Assembly: GCF_001263335.1 (NCBI RefSeq) | Contig: NZ_LGVW01000024.1 | Location: 1-64,000, forward strand | From: Dichelobacter nodosus | GTDB taxonomy: Bacteria; Pseudomonadota; Gammaproteobacteria; Cardiobacteriales; Cardiobacteriaceae | Direction: 5' to 3' | DNA: 64,000 nucleotides | Shown here: one piece after another, positions 18,566-28,032 of the stretch | Position numbering within the stretch: position 1 is the stretch's first letter | Layout: every line of letters starts with the position of its first letter | Program-made: the position numbers and the translations under genes | The notes under the pieces: model-generated | Told to the model about the DNA's origin: nothing | The model's input: only the letters and a program-made list of their open reading frames with translations | The model's database searches: none

Positions 18566-19857
18566 TGATGACGGAACAAGCTTCCCTGTTTGCTGCGTCT
18601 ACACCTTTGGCGCAACGATTGCGCCCGCGGACTTTAGCCGAATATGTAGGACAACAACATATCGTGGGGCAGGGAACGCCGCTTGCCGTTGCCGTTGAAC
18701 GCAAACAACCTTTTTCCATGGTGTTGTGGGGCGCGCCGGGTTGCGGCAAAACCACGCTGGCTTTATTGCTTGCGCATTTATTTGATGCGGAATTTATTCG
18801 TTTATCGGCAGTATTTTCTGGCGTTAAAGAAGTACGCGAAGCCAGTATTCAAGCGCAATTGTTCCATCAAAACGGGCGGCAAACTTTGTTATTTATCGAT
18901 GAAATTCATCGTTTTAATAAAGCGCAACAAGATGCTTTATTGCCTGATATTGAAAATGGCGCCGTGATTTTTATCGGCGCGACCACGGAAAATCCTGCGT
19001 TTCATCTTAATCGGGCGCTTTTGTCGCGTGTGCGCGTGTTGGCGTTAAAACCGTTAAGCGCGGAAGATATCGAAAAAACGTTGCGCCGCGGTTTATCCGC
19101 ATTGGGTAAAGACGATTTATCCGCTGATGCCGAGCTCAAAACGATTGCGCGTTTTGCCGGCGGCGATGCGCGTAAAGCATTGAATGATTTAGAGGAATGG
19201 TCATTATTGCTTGATGGCGGATTGTCACCGCAAAGTGCTTTAGAAAAATTGCTGGCGCATCGACCACAATCTATTGATAAACAAGGCACTTTATTTTACG
19301 AACAGTTATCCGCGTTTCATAAATCATTGCGCGGTAGCAGTGTTGACGGCGCGTTATATTGGTGTGCGCGCATGCTGGAGGGCGGCGTGGATCCGTTGAT
19401 TTTATGCCGGCGTATGTTGTGCGTGGCAAGTGAAGATATTGGCAATGCCGATCCCAATGCTTTGAATTTAGCATTGAATACGTATCAAACTTTTGAGCGT
19501 TTGGGCGCGCCGGAAGGTTATTTGGCAATTGCGCAGTGTGTAACCTATTTAGCGTTGGCGCCGAAAAGTAACGCTGCTTATTTGGCATTTAATCGCGCTG
19601 TGGATTACGTGAAAAATCACCCCGCCGCGGCGGTGCCCGAACATTTAACTAATACACCCGCTTATGGTAAGGAAAAAACGCCTTACCGTTATCCGCATGA
19701 TGAAGCTTTTGCTTATGCCGTCGGGCAGCGTTATCTCCCTGATCAGATGGAGAATATTCGTTTTTATTATCCCAATGAACGCGGTTTTGAGCGGAAATTG
19801 GCAGATAAACTGGCGCGTTTGCAGGAATTGGAAGCGCAAGCGGCGGATAATGCTTGA
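18565..19857 (+). CDS. rarA: Replication-associated recombination protein RarA
   Basis: The 430-residue AAA+ ATPase (MgsA/RarA) is related to clamp-loader subunits. It shows Walker A GAPGCGKTT near residue 57, Walker B FIDEIHRFNKAQQD, and sensor 1 IGATTENPAF. It acts at stalled replication forks and interacts with SSB. Two adjacent ATG codons exist; the first overlaps the lolA stop by one base. The length is close to E. coli RarA (447). Confidence 0.96.
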   Translation: MMTEQASLFAASTPLAQRLRPRTLAEYVGQQHIVGQGTPLAVAVERKQPFSMVLWGAPGCGKTTLALLLAHLFDAEFIRLSAVFSGVKEVREASIQAQLFHQNGRQTLLFIDEIHRFNKAQQDALLPDIENGAVIFIGATTENPAFHLNRALLSRVRVLALKPLSAEDIEKTLRRGLSALGKDDLSADAELKTIARFAGGDARKALNDLEEWSLLLDGGLSPQSALEKLLAHRPQSIDKQGTLFYEQLSAFHKSLRGSSVDGALYWCARMLEGGVDPLILCRRMLCVASEDIGNADPNALNLALNTYQTFERLGAPEGYLAIAQCVTYLALAPKSNAAYLAFNRAVDYVKNHPAAAVPEHLTNTPAYGKEKTPYRYPHDEAFAYAVGQRYLPDQMENIRFYYPNERGFERKLADKLARLQELEAQAADNA

Positions 19858-19931
19858 GTTGTCATTGATTGTGTGTATAATTTTCCCTCTTTATTTTCGG
19901 CGCTTTGAGCGCAATTTATTGGAGAATATTT

Positions 19932-20252
19932 ATGTTTGCAGTTATCGAAACCGGCGGTAAACAATATAAAGTGAAGCCTGGGCAACGATTACGCGTAGAA
20001 TCTTTAGCCGGTGAAGTCGGCGATAAGATCGCTTTTGATAAAGTTTTATTGGTTGCGGCAGGGGAAGAAGTTAGCGTTGGCGCGCCATATGTTGCTGGCG
20101 GCAGCGTACAAGCAACGATTGCCAATCACGGTCGTCATAAAAAAGTGACGATTATTAAATTCCGTCGCCGTAAACATTCAATGAAACGACAAGGGCATCG
20201 CCAAAATTATACAGAAATCGTTATTGACACGATTAACGGCAAAACAGAATAA
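19932..20252 (+). CDS. rplU: 50S ribosomal protein L21
   Basis: The 106-residue protein starts [14 protein letters not shown] and ends with [16 protein letters not shown], both L21 signatures. It binds 23S rRNA domains in the large subunit. The ATG was selected because TTGGAGA lies just upstream; an earlier in-frame start is not needed. It is 12 bases upstream of rpmA, the universal L21-L27 pair. Confidence 0.98.
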   Translation: MFAVIETGGKQYKVKPGQRLRVESLAGEVGDKIAFDKVLLVAAGEEVSVGAPYVAGGSVQATIANHGRHKKVTIIKFRRRKHSMKRQGHRQNYTEIVIDTINGKTE

Positions 20253-20264
20253 GGAGAACGAATC

Positions 20265-20528
20265 ATGGCACATAAGAAAGCAGGCGGATCCAGCCGTAAC
20301 GGACGCGATTCCAAAGCCAAACGCTTGGGTATTAAACGTTTTGGCGGCGAATTAGTTTCTGCCGGCAGCATTTTAGTTCGCCAACGCGGCACCCCTTTTC
20401 ATGCTGGTGAAAATGTCGGCATGGGAAAAGATCACACATTATTTGCTACAGCAACGGGCAAAGTATCTTTTTCCATTCGCGGTGCAGAAAAACGCCGATT
20501 TGTTAGCGTAGAAGAGATTCAGTCGTAA
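20265..20528 (+). CDS. rpmA: 50S ribosomal protein L27
   Basis: The 87-residue protein starts [16 protein letters not shown] and contains [32 protein letters not shown] text. L27 sits near the peptidyl transferase centre. A strong AAGGAGA precedes the start, and a clear terminator follows, so rplU-rpmA can end here with obgE partly by read-through or its own promoter. Confidence 0.98.
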   Translation: MAHKKAGGSSRNGRDSKAKRLGIKRFGGELVSAGSILVRQRGTPFHAGENVGMGKDHTLFATATGKVSFSIRGAEKRRFVSVEEIQS

Positions 20529-20547
20529 TGGTTGCGAATCTTATTCG

Positions 20548-20571
20548 AGCCTCGCTTTGCGAGGCTTTTTT
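20548..20571 (+). terminator. Rho-independent terminator after rpmA
   Basis: AGCCTCGC (20548-20555) pairs with GCGAGGCT around the loop TTT, followed by a T-run. It lies 20 bases after the rpmA stop and 21 bases before obgE. Confidence 0.88.
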
Positions 20572-20576
20572 GTTAG

Positions 20577-21653
<1,077 letters not shown>

Positions 21654-21673
21654 AAACAACTGCCGCGCGCCCG

Positions 21674-22597
21674 TTATCCAGCAATGAATTGCACGCCTTG
21701 CATATCAATCGTGATTTTTTGATGATCGGCGGGCAACGTTTTAGCAAAACTGATAATACAATCGCCTAAACCGCTGCCGCTGATTTTGCTTGCCAAAGTA
21801 TCGGGGTGAGCGCGCGCGGCGGCAATCATTGCGGCAAGCGTATCATCACAAACGCCCAATTCTTCCATATGCTGCTGATAATGCGCGAGTGCGGCATAAA
21901 AATCTTGCCAATGATGATGTTCGGCGGCGGCGATTGCGTGCGCGGCAGTTTCTCCCATCGTTTGATAGAGTTGCGCGTAAAAATCCGGCGAGCCGCGCAT
22001 TTTTTCAGCGATTTGATATAAAACGACATCGGTCGGCGTTTTATAACCGCTGTAACGTAATCCAACATCAACCGGCGGCAACGGCAGCGCCGAAACGCTT
22101 ACTTCCGGTAAATTGCGGTAAGCAATCATGCCGCCCCATAAACTCGCCGCTAAATCCGCGCCACTACCGCGGCTTTGCAAACTGCGCACAATGGTCAATG
22201 CTTGCGTGTGCAGCGTTTCGCGGCGTTCGTCTTCACCGGTATGCCGCGCTAAAGCGGCTAATGTGGCAACAGTAACCGCAGCTGAGCTGCCCAAACCTAA
22301 AGTTGGATCAATGGCGCTGTCGATTTCTAAAGTTAGCCCGCCGCTGTGCGGATAGCGCTCCAAACACGCGATCACAAACGCCAGCGGTCGATAAGGTTTT
22401 AAAAATCCTGCCGTACTTTCATAATCGCCAAGCGCGCTGTGAATGGTGATTTTGTCGTCATTGCGTGGCGTTAAACGCACGCGAATCCGTTGCGCGATGG
22501 CGGCAACAATGGCGGGTTGTCCGTAAACAACGGCGTGTTCACCGCAAATCATCACGGAACCAGAAGCAGAAGTTTCAATTGTCATGGGCGTACTCAT
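21674..22597 (-). CDS. mvk: Mevalonate kinase
   Basis: The 307-residue GHMP kinase phosphorylates mevalonate, an early step of the mevalonate route to isoprenoids. Motifs are GEHAVVYGQPAIVAA near the start, the phosphate loop GLGSSAAVTVA near residue 95, and the C-terminal KISGSGLGDCIISF. These fit mevalonate kinase better than homoserine or galactokinase. The start is uncertain: this ATG, one at 22585, or a GTG at 22648 inside a hairpin. It follows pyrB by 63 bases on the same strand. Few gammaproteobacteria use this pathway. Confidence 0.88.
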   Translation of the reverse strand: MSTPMTIETSASGSVMICGEHAVVYGQPAIVAAIAQRIRVRLTPRNDDKITIHSALGDYESTAGFLKPYRPLAFVIACLERYPHSGGLTLEIDSAIDPTLGLGSSAAVTVATLAALARHTGEDERRETLHTQALTIVRSLQSRGSGADLAASLWGGMIAYRNLPEVSVSALPLPPVDVGLRYSGYKTPTDVVLYQIAEKMRGSPDFYAQLYQTMGETAAHAIAAAEHHHWQDFYAALAHYQQHMEELGVCDDTLAAMIAAARAHPDTLASKISGSGLGDCIISFAKTLPADHQKITIDMQGVQFIAG

Positions 22598-22626
22598 CAA
22601 AAAACGGCAGTGTAACGGAGAAACGG

Positions 22627-22655
22627 ATCCGCCGTAATTATGCATCACGGCGGAT
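22627..22655. terminator. Perfect hairpin between pyrB and mevalonate kinase
   Basis: ATCCGCCGT (22627-22635) pairs with ACGGCGGAT (22647-22655) around an 11-base loop. A T-rich run follows on the plus strand, none on the minus strand. It lies 5 bases past the pyrB stop, so it may end pyrB transcripts weakly, shield their 3' end, or stop antisense transcripts. Confidence 0.5.
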
Positions 22656-22660
22656 ATTTT

Positions 22661-23707
22661 TTATTTTAATTGATAAAAATCAGCATCGCCTTGACCGTAA
22701 CGATCAGGACGGAAACCGCGATGAGGCGAAAAGAAGCTTTCAATGCCGCGATGAACATTTAACACCATGGCAAAAATCGCCATGCGCACGGTGACGCCAT
22801 TATCGGCTTGCCGGAAAATCGCAAGTTGCGGGTGATTATCTAAATCGGTTGACAAATCAAAAGCGCCGGCGCGGCTGTCTCGCGGCAACGGGTGCATGAT
22901 GATGGTTTCCGGTGTGGCATAACGCGCAACGGCAGCGGCATTAATGCGGAATTTTTCGCTGTATCCTTCCATTAATTCGCCGTCTTTAATACGTTCGCGT
23001 TGGATACGGGTGGCGTAGATGATGTCGGTTCCCGGAAGACCGTTGGCGATATCGTCAAATTCTTGTACGTCGTGACCGCGGCTGCGTAACAGTTCTAATA
23101 ATTCTGCTGGCGCGCGCAGCGTTTCGGGGGCGATGAAACGGAAATGAATGTTATCAAACAATGAAAGCAGTTTTGCCAGTGAATGAATGGTGCGCCCGTT
23201 TTTTAAGTCGCCAACCATGGCAATGGTCATGCCGTCAATATTTTTTTTCAGACGTTCAAATTCGTTATTGATGGTGTAATAGTCGAGCAGCGCTTGTGAT
23301 GGGTGCTCGCCGATGCCGTCGCCGGCATTGATAACGGGCACGTTGATTTTAGAGGCAAATTCGGCAACCGATCCTTGATCGGGGTGACGCATGACGATGA
23401 CGTCAGCATAACCAGCAATTACGCGCGCGGTATCGCTTAAAGATTCGCCTTTGGAAATTGAGGAAAAGGTAAAGCCGGTAGTATCAACCACGCTGCCGCC
23501 CAAACGCGCAAAAGCGGTGTGAAAACTCATGCGGGTGCGCGTACTGGCTTCAAAAAATAAGTTTGCCATGACGGAGCCGTCTAAAACGTTGCAGCGCACT
23601 TTGCGTTGCGCGACGGGTTCGAGCAGTTTTGCCGTCATTAATAATTCTTCGAGATCTTGTCGGGAAAAATGATCGATGCTCAAAATATGGCAACCAACAA
23701 GGGACAT
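22661..23707 (-). CDS. pyrB: Aspartate carbamoyltransferase catalytic subunit
   Basis: The 348-residue enzyme joins carbamoyl phosphate to aspartate in pyrimidine synthesis. The carbamoyl-phosphate motif FEASTRTRMSFH is near residue 53, followed by HPSQALLD and the aspartate-loop region. It is longer than E. coli PyrB (311), with an extra C-terminal tail ending HRGFRPDRYGQGDADFY. No regulatory pyrI gene follows. The 217 bases upstream, shared with divergent dtd, hold no gene; I saw no convincing attenuator there. GGAG precedes the start. Confidence 0.96.
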   Translation of the reverse strand: MSLVGCHILSIDHFSRQDLEELLMTAKLLEPVAQRKVRCNVLDGSVMANLFFEASTRTRMSFHTAFARLGGSVVDTTGFTFSSISKGESLSDTARVIAGYADVIVMRHPDQGSVAEFASKINVPVINAGDGIGEHPSQALLDYYTINNEFERLKKNIDGMTIAMVGDLKNGRTIHSLAKLLSLFDNIHFRFIAPETLRAPAELLELLRSRGHDVQEFDDIANGLPGTDIIYATRIQRERIKDGELMEGYSEKFRINAAAVARYATPETIIMHPLPRDSRAGAFDLSTDLDNHPQLAIFRQADNGVTVRMAIFAMVLNVHRGIESFFSPHRGFRPDRYGQGDADFYQLK

Positions 23708-23924
23708 TTTTAACTCCTTAAATCGTGAATTTTGGTGATTCCTTTTTCTTGACGCGCTCGAGCCTCATCGTAAGATGCTCGGCGGCAATAAGGTTTTTGG
23801 AGGGAATCAAAGCGGCGATTTTAATCGCTGAAATCGGGTTTTTAAACTAAATTTTTACATTTTTACTAAAAATTAGCGGTTATTATTCATTTTTACGGTC
23901 AAAATTGAACAAGGAACAACAAGC

Positions 23925-24362
23925 ATGATTGGCTTAATACAACGAGTTGAACGCGCCAGCGTTTGCGTTGAGGGAAAAGAAATTGGCGCGATTGATCGCG
24001 GATTATTGGTTTTTGTGGGCATTGAACGCGCGGATTCTGCGCAACAAGCGGAAAAATTGGCGCAAAAGTTGCTCAATTATCGCGTTTTTGAAGATGAATT
24101 GGGCAAGATGAATTTAAACGTGCAACAAATAGGCGGCGAATTATTGCTAGTATCGCAATTTACTTTGGCGGCTAACACGCAAAAAGGTAATCGTCCAAGT
24201 TTTGATCCGGCGATGGCGCCGCAAGAAGCAGAACCATTATTTGATTATTTTTGCCAAACGGTGCACACGCATTATCCGCATACGGCAACGGGACGTTTTG
24301 GCGCTGATATGCGCGTGCATTTGATTAACGATGGTCCAGTGACTTTTTGGTTACACGTATGA
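23925..24362 (+). CDS. dtd: D-aminoacyl-tRNA deacylase
   Basis: The 145-residue enzyme removes D-amino acids from mischarged tRNAs. It has the Dtd motifs SQFTLAANTQKGNRPSF (about residues 78-94) and the C-terminal NDGPVTFWLHV. The length matches E. coli (145). Its stop overlaps the maf start by 4 bases. Confidence 0.97.
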   Translation: MIGLIQRVERASVCVEGKEIGAIDRGLLVFVGIERADSAQQAEKLAQKLLNYRVFEDELGKMNLNVQQIGGELLLVSQFTLAANTQKGNRPSFDPAMAPQEAEPLFDYFCQTVHTHYPHTATGRFGADMRVHLINDGPVTFWLHV

Positions 24363-24982
24363 CGAATAACGAAGCACGCGGCGAGCAAACGTCGCTGAAT
24401 CAGTCTATCGATTTTATTTTGGCGTCCACTTCACCACGGCGTGCGGATTTATTGCGTCGGGCGGGTTATCGTTTTGAGATTGTGGCGCCGGCAGTGGAAG
24501 AAAGAATTGGCAAACAGGAAACGGCAGCGGATTTGGTTTTACGTTTAGCGACAGAAAAAGCTAAACGCGTGGCGCGCGATTATCCGCAGCGCATTATCGT
24601 GGCGGCGGATACGGTGGTTTATCAAGCGCCGCGGATTTTTGGAAAACCGAAAGATGCTGATGAAGCATTGGCAATGTTAATGCAGCTTTCCGGTAGTTGG
24701 CATGAGGTTTTTACTGGTTTTGCAGTGTGTACGCCAACGCGTTGTATGCAAAAAGTTGTTACAACACGGGTTAAAATGGTGGCGGCACCAGCAAAATGGT
24801 TGATTGACTACATCGCTACGGGAGAACCGTTCGATAAAGCCGGCGGATATGGTATTCAAGGGGCAGGTTGCGTGTTGATTGAAACCATCGTCGGCGATTT
24901 TTTTAATGTGATGGGTTTGCCGATGTCGGCGCTTGCTGCCGTGTTGGCGGAATTGACTATTGTGCCTTTTAAAATTGATTAA
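24359..24982 (+). CDS. maf: Maf family nucleoside triphosphate pyrophosphatase (dTTP/UTP type)
   Basis: The 207-residue protein has the Maf start ILASTSPRRADLLRRAG and the late signature EPFDKAGGYGIQG, as in E. coli YhdE. These proteins hydrolyse non-canonical and canonical NTPs and affect septation. The ATG overlapping the dtd stop was chosen over one four codons upstream. The maf-rng neighbourhood is conserved, which supports YhdE rather than YceF. The N-terminus is about 20 residues longer than usual. Confidence 0.92.
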   Translation: MTNNEARGEQTSLNQSIDFILASTSPRRADLLRRAGYRFEIVAPAVEERIGKQETAADLVLRLATEKAKRVARDYPQRIIVAADTVVYQAPRIFGKPKDADEALAMLMQLSGSWHEVFTGFAVCTPTRCMQKVVTTRVKMVAAPAKWLIDYIATGEPFDKAGGYGIQGAGCVLIETIVGDFFNVMGLPMSALAAVLAELTIVPFKID

Positions 24983-24998
24983 AAAGGTAGATATCATC

Positions 24999-26489
24999 AT
25001 GGAATTAATGAATATGACGCTCGCACAACCCATTTCGCCTAATATCGAAATATTGGTTAATCACACGCCTTATGAAACGCGGGTGGCGCTTTTGGAAGAT
25101 GGTTTATTGCACGATGTTTTAATCGAACGCGAGCGCCGGCGCGGCATCGTTGGCAATATTTATAAAGGCAAAGTGCAACGGGTTTTGCCGGGCATGGAAG
25201 CGGCGTTTATTGATATTGGTTTGGAACGCGCGGGTTTTTTGCATATGAAAAATATTTCTTTGCCAACGGAAATGGTGGGCAAAGAACAAAAAATTTCTGA
25301 AATTTTGCATGAAGGCGAGTCGATATTGGTGCAAGTTTTAAAAGATCCGATCGGCACAAAAGGCGCGCGTTTGACGACAGAAATTTCAATTTCTTCACGT
25401 TTTCTCGTTTTTTTACCTAAATCGCATGATATCGGCGTTTCGATCAAAATCGTATCGGAAACGCAGCGGCAGAATTTGCGCGAAATGATGCATGAATTTC
25501 ACCGCGGACAAGAAGGCGGTTTTATTGTGCGCACGGCGATTGAAACCGCTGATTTTTGGGCGATGCGGGCGGATATGCAATATTTACACCGCGTTTGGGA
25601 TTCGATTTTAACGACGTATCGCGAAAGCTATGCCAGCACGTTAATTTACGGCGATTTGCCGTTATATCAAAGGGTTTTGCGTGATTATATTTCGCCGCAA
25701 GTCAAACAAGTTATTGTTGATGATCCCGAGGCGTATCGCGCGATGGCGCAGTTTGCTGGCAATTTTTTAATTGAAATGGCAGACAGGATTACGCTTTATG
25801 ACGGCGATCGCACTTTATTTGATCGTTATGGCGTGGAAGAAGAAATTGAGCGGGCGTTAAAACGTCGCGTGGATTTAAAATCCGGCGGTTATTTGATGAT
25901 CGATCAAACGGAAGCGATGACGACGATTGATGTTAATACCGGCGGTTTTGTGGGGAAATCGTCTCAAGAAGATACGATTTTTAAAACGAATTTAGAGGCG
26001 GCAAAGTCGATCGCGCGGCAATTACGCATTCGTAATTTAGGCGGCATTATTATGCTTGATTTTATTGATATGACGTCAACCGAGCATCAGCAAAGCGTGG
26101 TTGATGCGTTATTAAATGCGCTTGCCGGCGATAAAAGTAAATATACGATCAGTCCAATTTCGCCGTTGGGCATTATTGAAATGACGCGGAAAAGAACGCG
26201 GGAAAGTTTGAAGCAGGTGATGTGTGAAACGTGTCCGCGGTGCAGCGGGCGCGGTTATGTGAAAACTACGGAAACCATTGTTTATGAATTGTTTCGCGAT
26301 TTGATGCGTGAGGCGCGGGAATATGCGCCCAAAGGTATGACGGTGATTGGTAATCCGGATTTTATTGAGTTTATTCGCGAGGAGGAATCTATGGCGTTTT
26401 CTGATTTGCAAATTTTGCTGAAAATGCCGATCCGTTTGCAAAGTGATGGCGCTTATTCTCAAGATAAATACGATATTGTGATGATGTAG
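24999..26489 (+). CDS. rng: Ribonuclease G
   Basis: The 496-residue endoribonuclease has an S1 domain (GIVGNIYKGKVQRVLPGMEAA near residue 50), catalytic acidic motifs IDVNTGGFVG and MLDFIDM, and the zinc-link CETCPRCSGRG near residue 410. RNase G processes 16S rRNA 5' ends and decays some mRNAs. It lacks the long C-terminal scaffold of RNase E, supporting RNase G. The start is the first ATG after the maf stop with AAGG upstream; ATGs at 25008 and 25014 are possible. It follows maf by 16 bases. Confidence 0.95.
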   Translation: MELMNMTLAQPISPNIEILVNHTPYETRVALLEDGLLHDVLIERERRRGIVGNIYKGKVQRVLPGMEAAFIDIGLERAGFLHMKNISLPTEMVGKEQKISEILHEGESILVQVLKDPIGTKGARLTTEISISSRFLVFLPKSHDIGVSIKIVSETQRQNLREMMHEFHRGQEGGFIVRTAIETADFWAMRADMQYLHRVWDSILTTYRESYASTLIYGDLPLYQRVLRDYISPQVKQVIVDDPEAYRAMAQFAGNFLIEMADRITLYDGDRTLFDRYGVEEEIERALKRRVDLKSGGYLMIDQTEAMTTIDVNTGGFVGKSSQEDTIFKTNLEAAKSIARQLRIRNLGGIIMLDFIDMTSTEHQQSVVDALLNALAGDKSKYTISPISPLGIIEMTRKRTRESLKQVMCETCPRCSGRGYVKTTETIVYELFRDLMREAREYAPKGMTVIGNPDFIEFIREEESMAFSDLQILLKMPIRLQSDGAYSQDKYDIVMM

Positions 26490-26527
26490 CATTACGATGC
26501 AAATGAACGTGCGGCGATAGCGGTTTT

Positions 26528-26581
26528 TTGTTGGTTTCTTACAACAAATTTGTTGCGCCGTTACCAAAAAATAAGTATGAT
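26528..26581 (+). promoter_or_regulatory. Porin gene 1 promoter with palindromic operator candidate
   Basis: A perfect 14-base palindrome, CAACAAATTTGTTG (26542-26555), overlaps the -35 box TTGCGC (26553-26558). It is followed after 17 bases by a good -10 box TATGAT (26576-26581). A 54-base block containing all this is repeated upstream of the second porin with two mismatches. The boxes are read by eye; regulation by a dimeric repressor or activator is inferred from the palindrome. Confidence 0.7.
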
Positions 26582-26645
26582 TGCCCGTGGATTAGGCAAT
26601 CCGCGGACGCGCAGATTATCAGTTAGCTTTTGCTAGGAGTAAAAA

Positions 26646-27773
26646 ATGAAAAAATCATTAATCGTATTAGGCATTGCAGCCGGTCTTGTTGGCTTGGCGC
26701 AAGCAGAAAATACCACAACCCTTTATGGCGCAATCGGTGCATCAACCTCAATGAAAGATGGTTTGACTCACGAAGAAGGTAGTTATTCTCAAAAAACCGT
26801 TGATAAAATCACTAAAAAAGAAGACAAAAAAGAAGATAAGAATTTCGTAAAAGACGTTAAAGACACTTGGGACGAAAACATTTGGGATTTAAATACTAGC
26901 CCTGCAAAATTCGGTATCAAAGGTACTGAAGATTTAAGCAATGGTTTGCAAGCTTTCTATAAAATGGAATTCGGCTTTGATCCCAATGAAGGTGTTAACA
27001 GCACTCGTTATGCTTACATCGGTTTAAAAGGTGATTTTGGTACCTTAACATTAGGTAAATCTAACGCGCTCTACGGCGATTTAACCACTTATAACGATAT
27101 TTTTGAAAACGGTTTCTTTGATGAAAATGCTCATTATGGCAATTTGACCAAAAACAACCGTATTGCAAAACAAATTCGCTATGATTCACCTGATATGTCT
27201 GGAATGCACTTCGGTATCGCAGGCATTTTAGACGGCAGTCATAATGTTGTAGAAACTTCTGATTCAAAATCTTTCGTTGGCTTCCAAACTGGTTTGTGGT
27301 ATGAACAAAACGGTTTATATGCAAGCGTTGCTTACAGCAATTTAGATGGTGATTATCAAAATTGCTTAGATCACGGTAAAGTTAAAAAAGAATGCAGCAG
27401 CTTCACTAAAGGCTCTACCGAAGTTATCGGCGCTAATGTTGGTTATGAAAATGATCAATTCCGCGTTGGTTTAGGCGCAGAACACGCTGCTTCTTTAGGC
27501 GAAAAATATAACCTCGCTGGCGCTTATTACATGGGACCAAACACATTCCGCGCTGGTTTTGCTGTTTCTGATTCTGATGACTTTAACCGCGTTATCAGCA
27601 ACCAAGGAACTGTTGGCAAAGGTGAAACTGCTTACACTTACGCTTTAGGTTATCAATATAACTTCAGCAAACGCACCTTTACTTACATCGATGGCACTTA
27701 TATCGATTATTCCGATAACAAAGTTGCTGATGATGGCTACCTCATTAACGTAGGATTGCGTCACGATTTCTAA
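26646..27773 (+). CDS. Outer-membrane porin 1 (Neisseria/general-bacterial type)
   Basis: The 375-residue precursor has a signal peptide ending AQA (residue 20) and the porin start ENTTTLYGAI. A repeated amphipathic beta-strand pattern follows, and it ends in phenylalanine (GLRHDF), as needed for outer-membrane insertion. It contains SPDMSGMHFG, similar to Porin_4 family text. A lysine/aspartate-rich stretch of about 35 residues (about 40-76) sits in the first surface loop and is absent from the second copy. Another loop carries two cysteines (240 and 250). AGGAG precedes the start. Codon choice looks more biased than in its neighbours, as in highly expressed genes. Confidence 0.9.
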   Translation: MKKSLIVLGIAAGLVGLAQAENTTTLYGAIGASTSMKDGLTHEEGSYSQKTVDKITKKEDKKEDKNFVKDVKDTWDENIWDLNTSPAKFGIKGTEDLSNGLQAFYKMEFGFDPNEGVNSTRYAYIGLKGDFGTLTLGKSNALYGDLTTYNDIFENGFFDENAHYGNLTKNNRIAKQIRYDSPDMSGMHFGIAGILDGSHNVVETSDSKSFVGFQTGLWYEQNGLYASVAYSNLDGDYQNCLDHGKVKKECSSFTKGSTEVIGANVGYENDQFRVGLGAEHAASLGEKYNLAGAYYMGPNTFRAGFAVSDSDDFNRVISNQGTVGKGETAYTYALGYQYNFSKRTFTYIDGTYIDYSDNKVADDGYLINVGLRHDF

Positions 27774-27808
27774 TTTAGGATGACTGATAATTCAAAAGGA
27801 TTTGAATG
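27751..27808 (+). repeat. Porin 3' repeat, copy 1
   Basis: These 58 bases, covering the last porin codons and the start of the 3' untranslated region, are identical to 28988-29045. With the upstream repeat this shows that the duplication included promoter, gene and terminator. Confidence 0.9.
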
Positions 27809-27810
27809 AA

Positions 27811-27838
27811 AAGCGGGTTTAACTACCCGCTTTTTTTA
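27811..27838 (+). terminator. Terminator of porin gene 1
   Basis: AAGCGGGT pairs with ACCCGCTT around a 6-base loop, followed by a T-run. The rest of the 259-base gap before porin 2 is AT-rich DNA and the second promoter. Confidence 0.9.
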
Positions 27839-27916
27839 TGAAGATTTATTTTTAGATTATTTTTATATATCAATAAAATAGTCTTTTAATGTTGTAAAAA
27901 AACGACAAAATAGCAA

Positions 27917-27970
27917 TTGTTGGTTTCTTGCAACAAATTTGTTGCGCCGTTACCAGAAAATAAGTATGAT
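27917..27970 (+). promoter_or_regulatory. Porin gene 2 promoter with the same palindrome
   Basis: It has the same arrangement as at porin 1: palindrome CAACAAATTTGTTG (27931-27944), -35 TTGCGC (27942-27947), a 17-base spacer and -10 TATGAT (27965-27970). 52 of 54 bases match copy 1, while the following 40-odd bases differ, so the element appears conserved rather than merely recently copied. Confidence 0.7.
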
Positions 27971-28032
27971 CACGCTCGGATTAGGAACTGTTCAAAATTG
28001 ATAGATTATTTAGCTTTTGCTAGGAGTAAAAA

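Noticed and set aside
21790-22275. 161-codon plus-strand frame opposite mevalonate kinase
   Set aside because: Arginine-rich, low-complexity translation typical of an antisense shadow; the minus-strand gene has all GHMP motifs.
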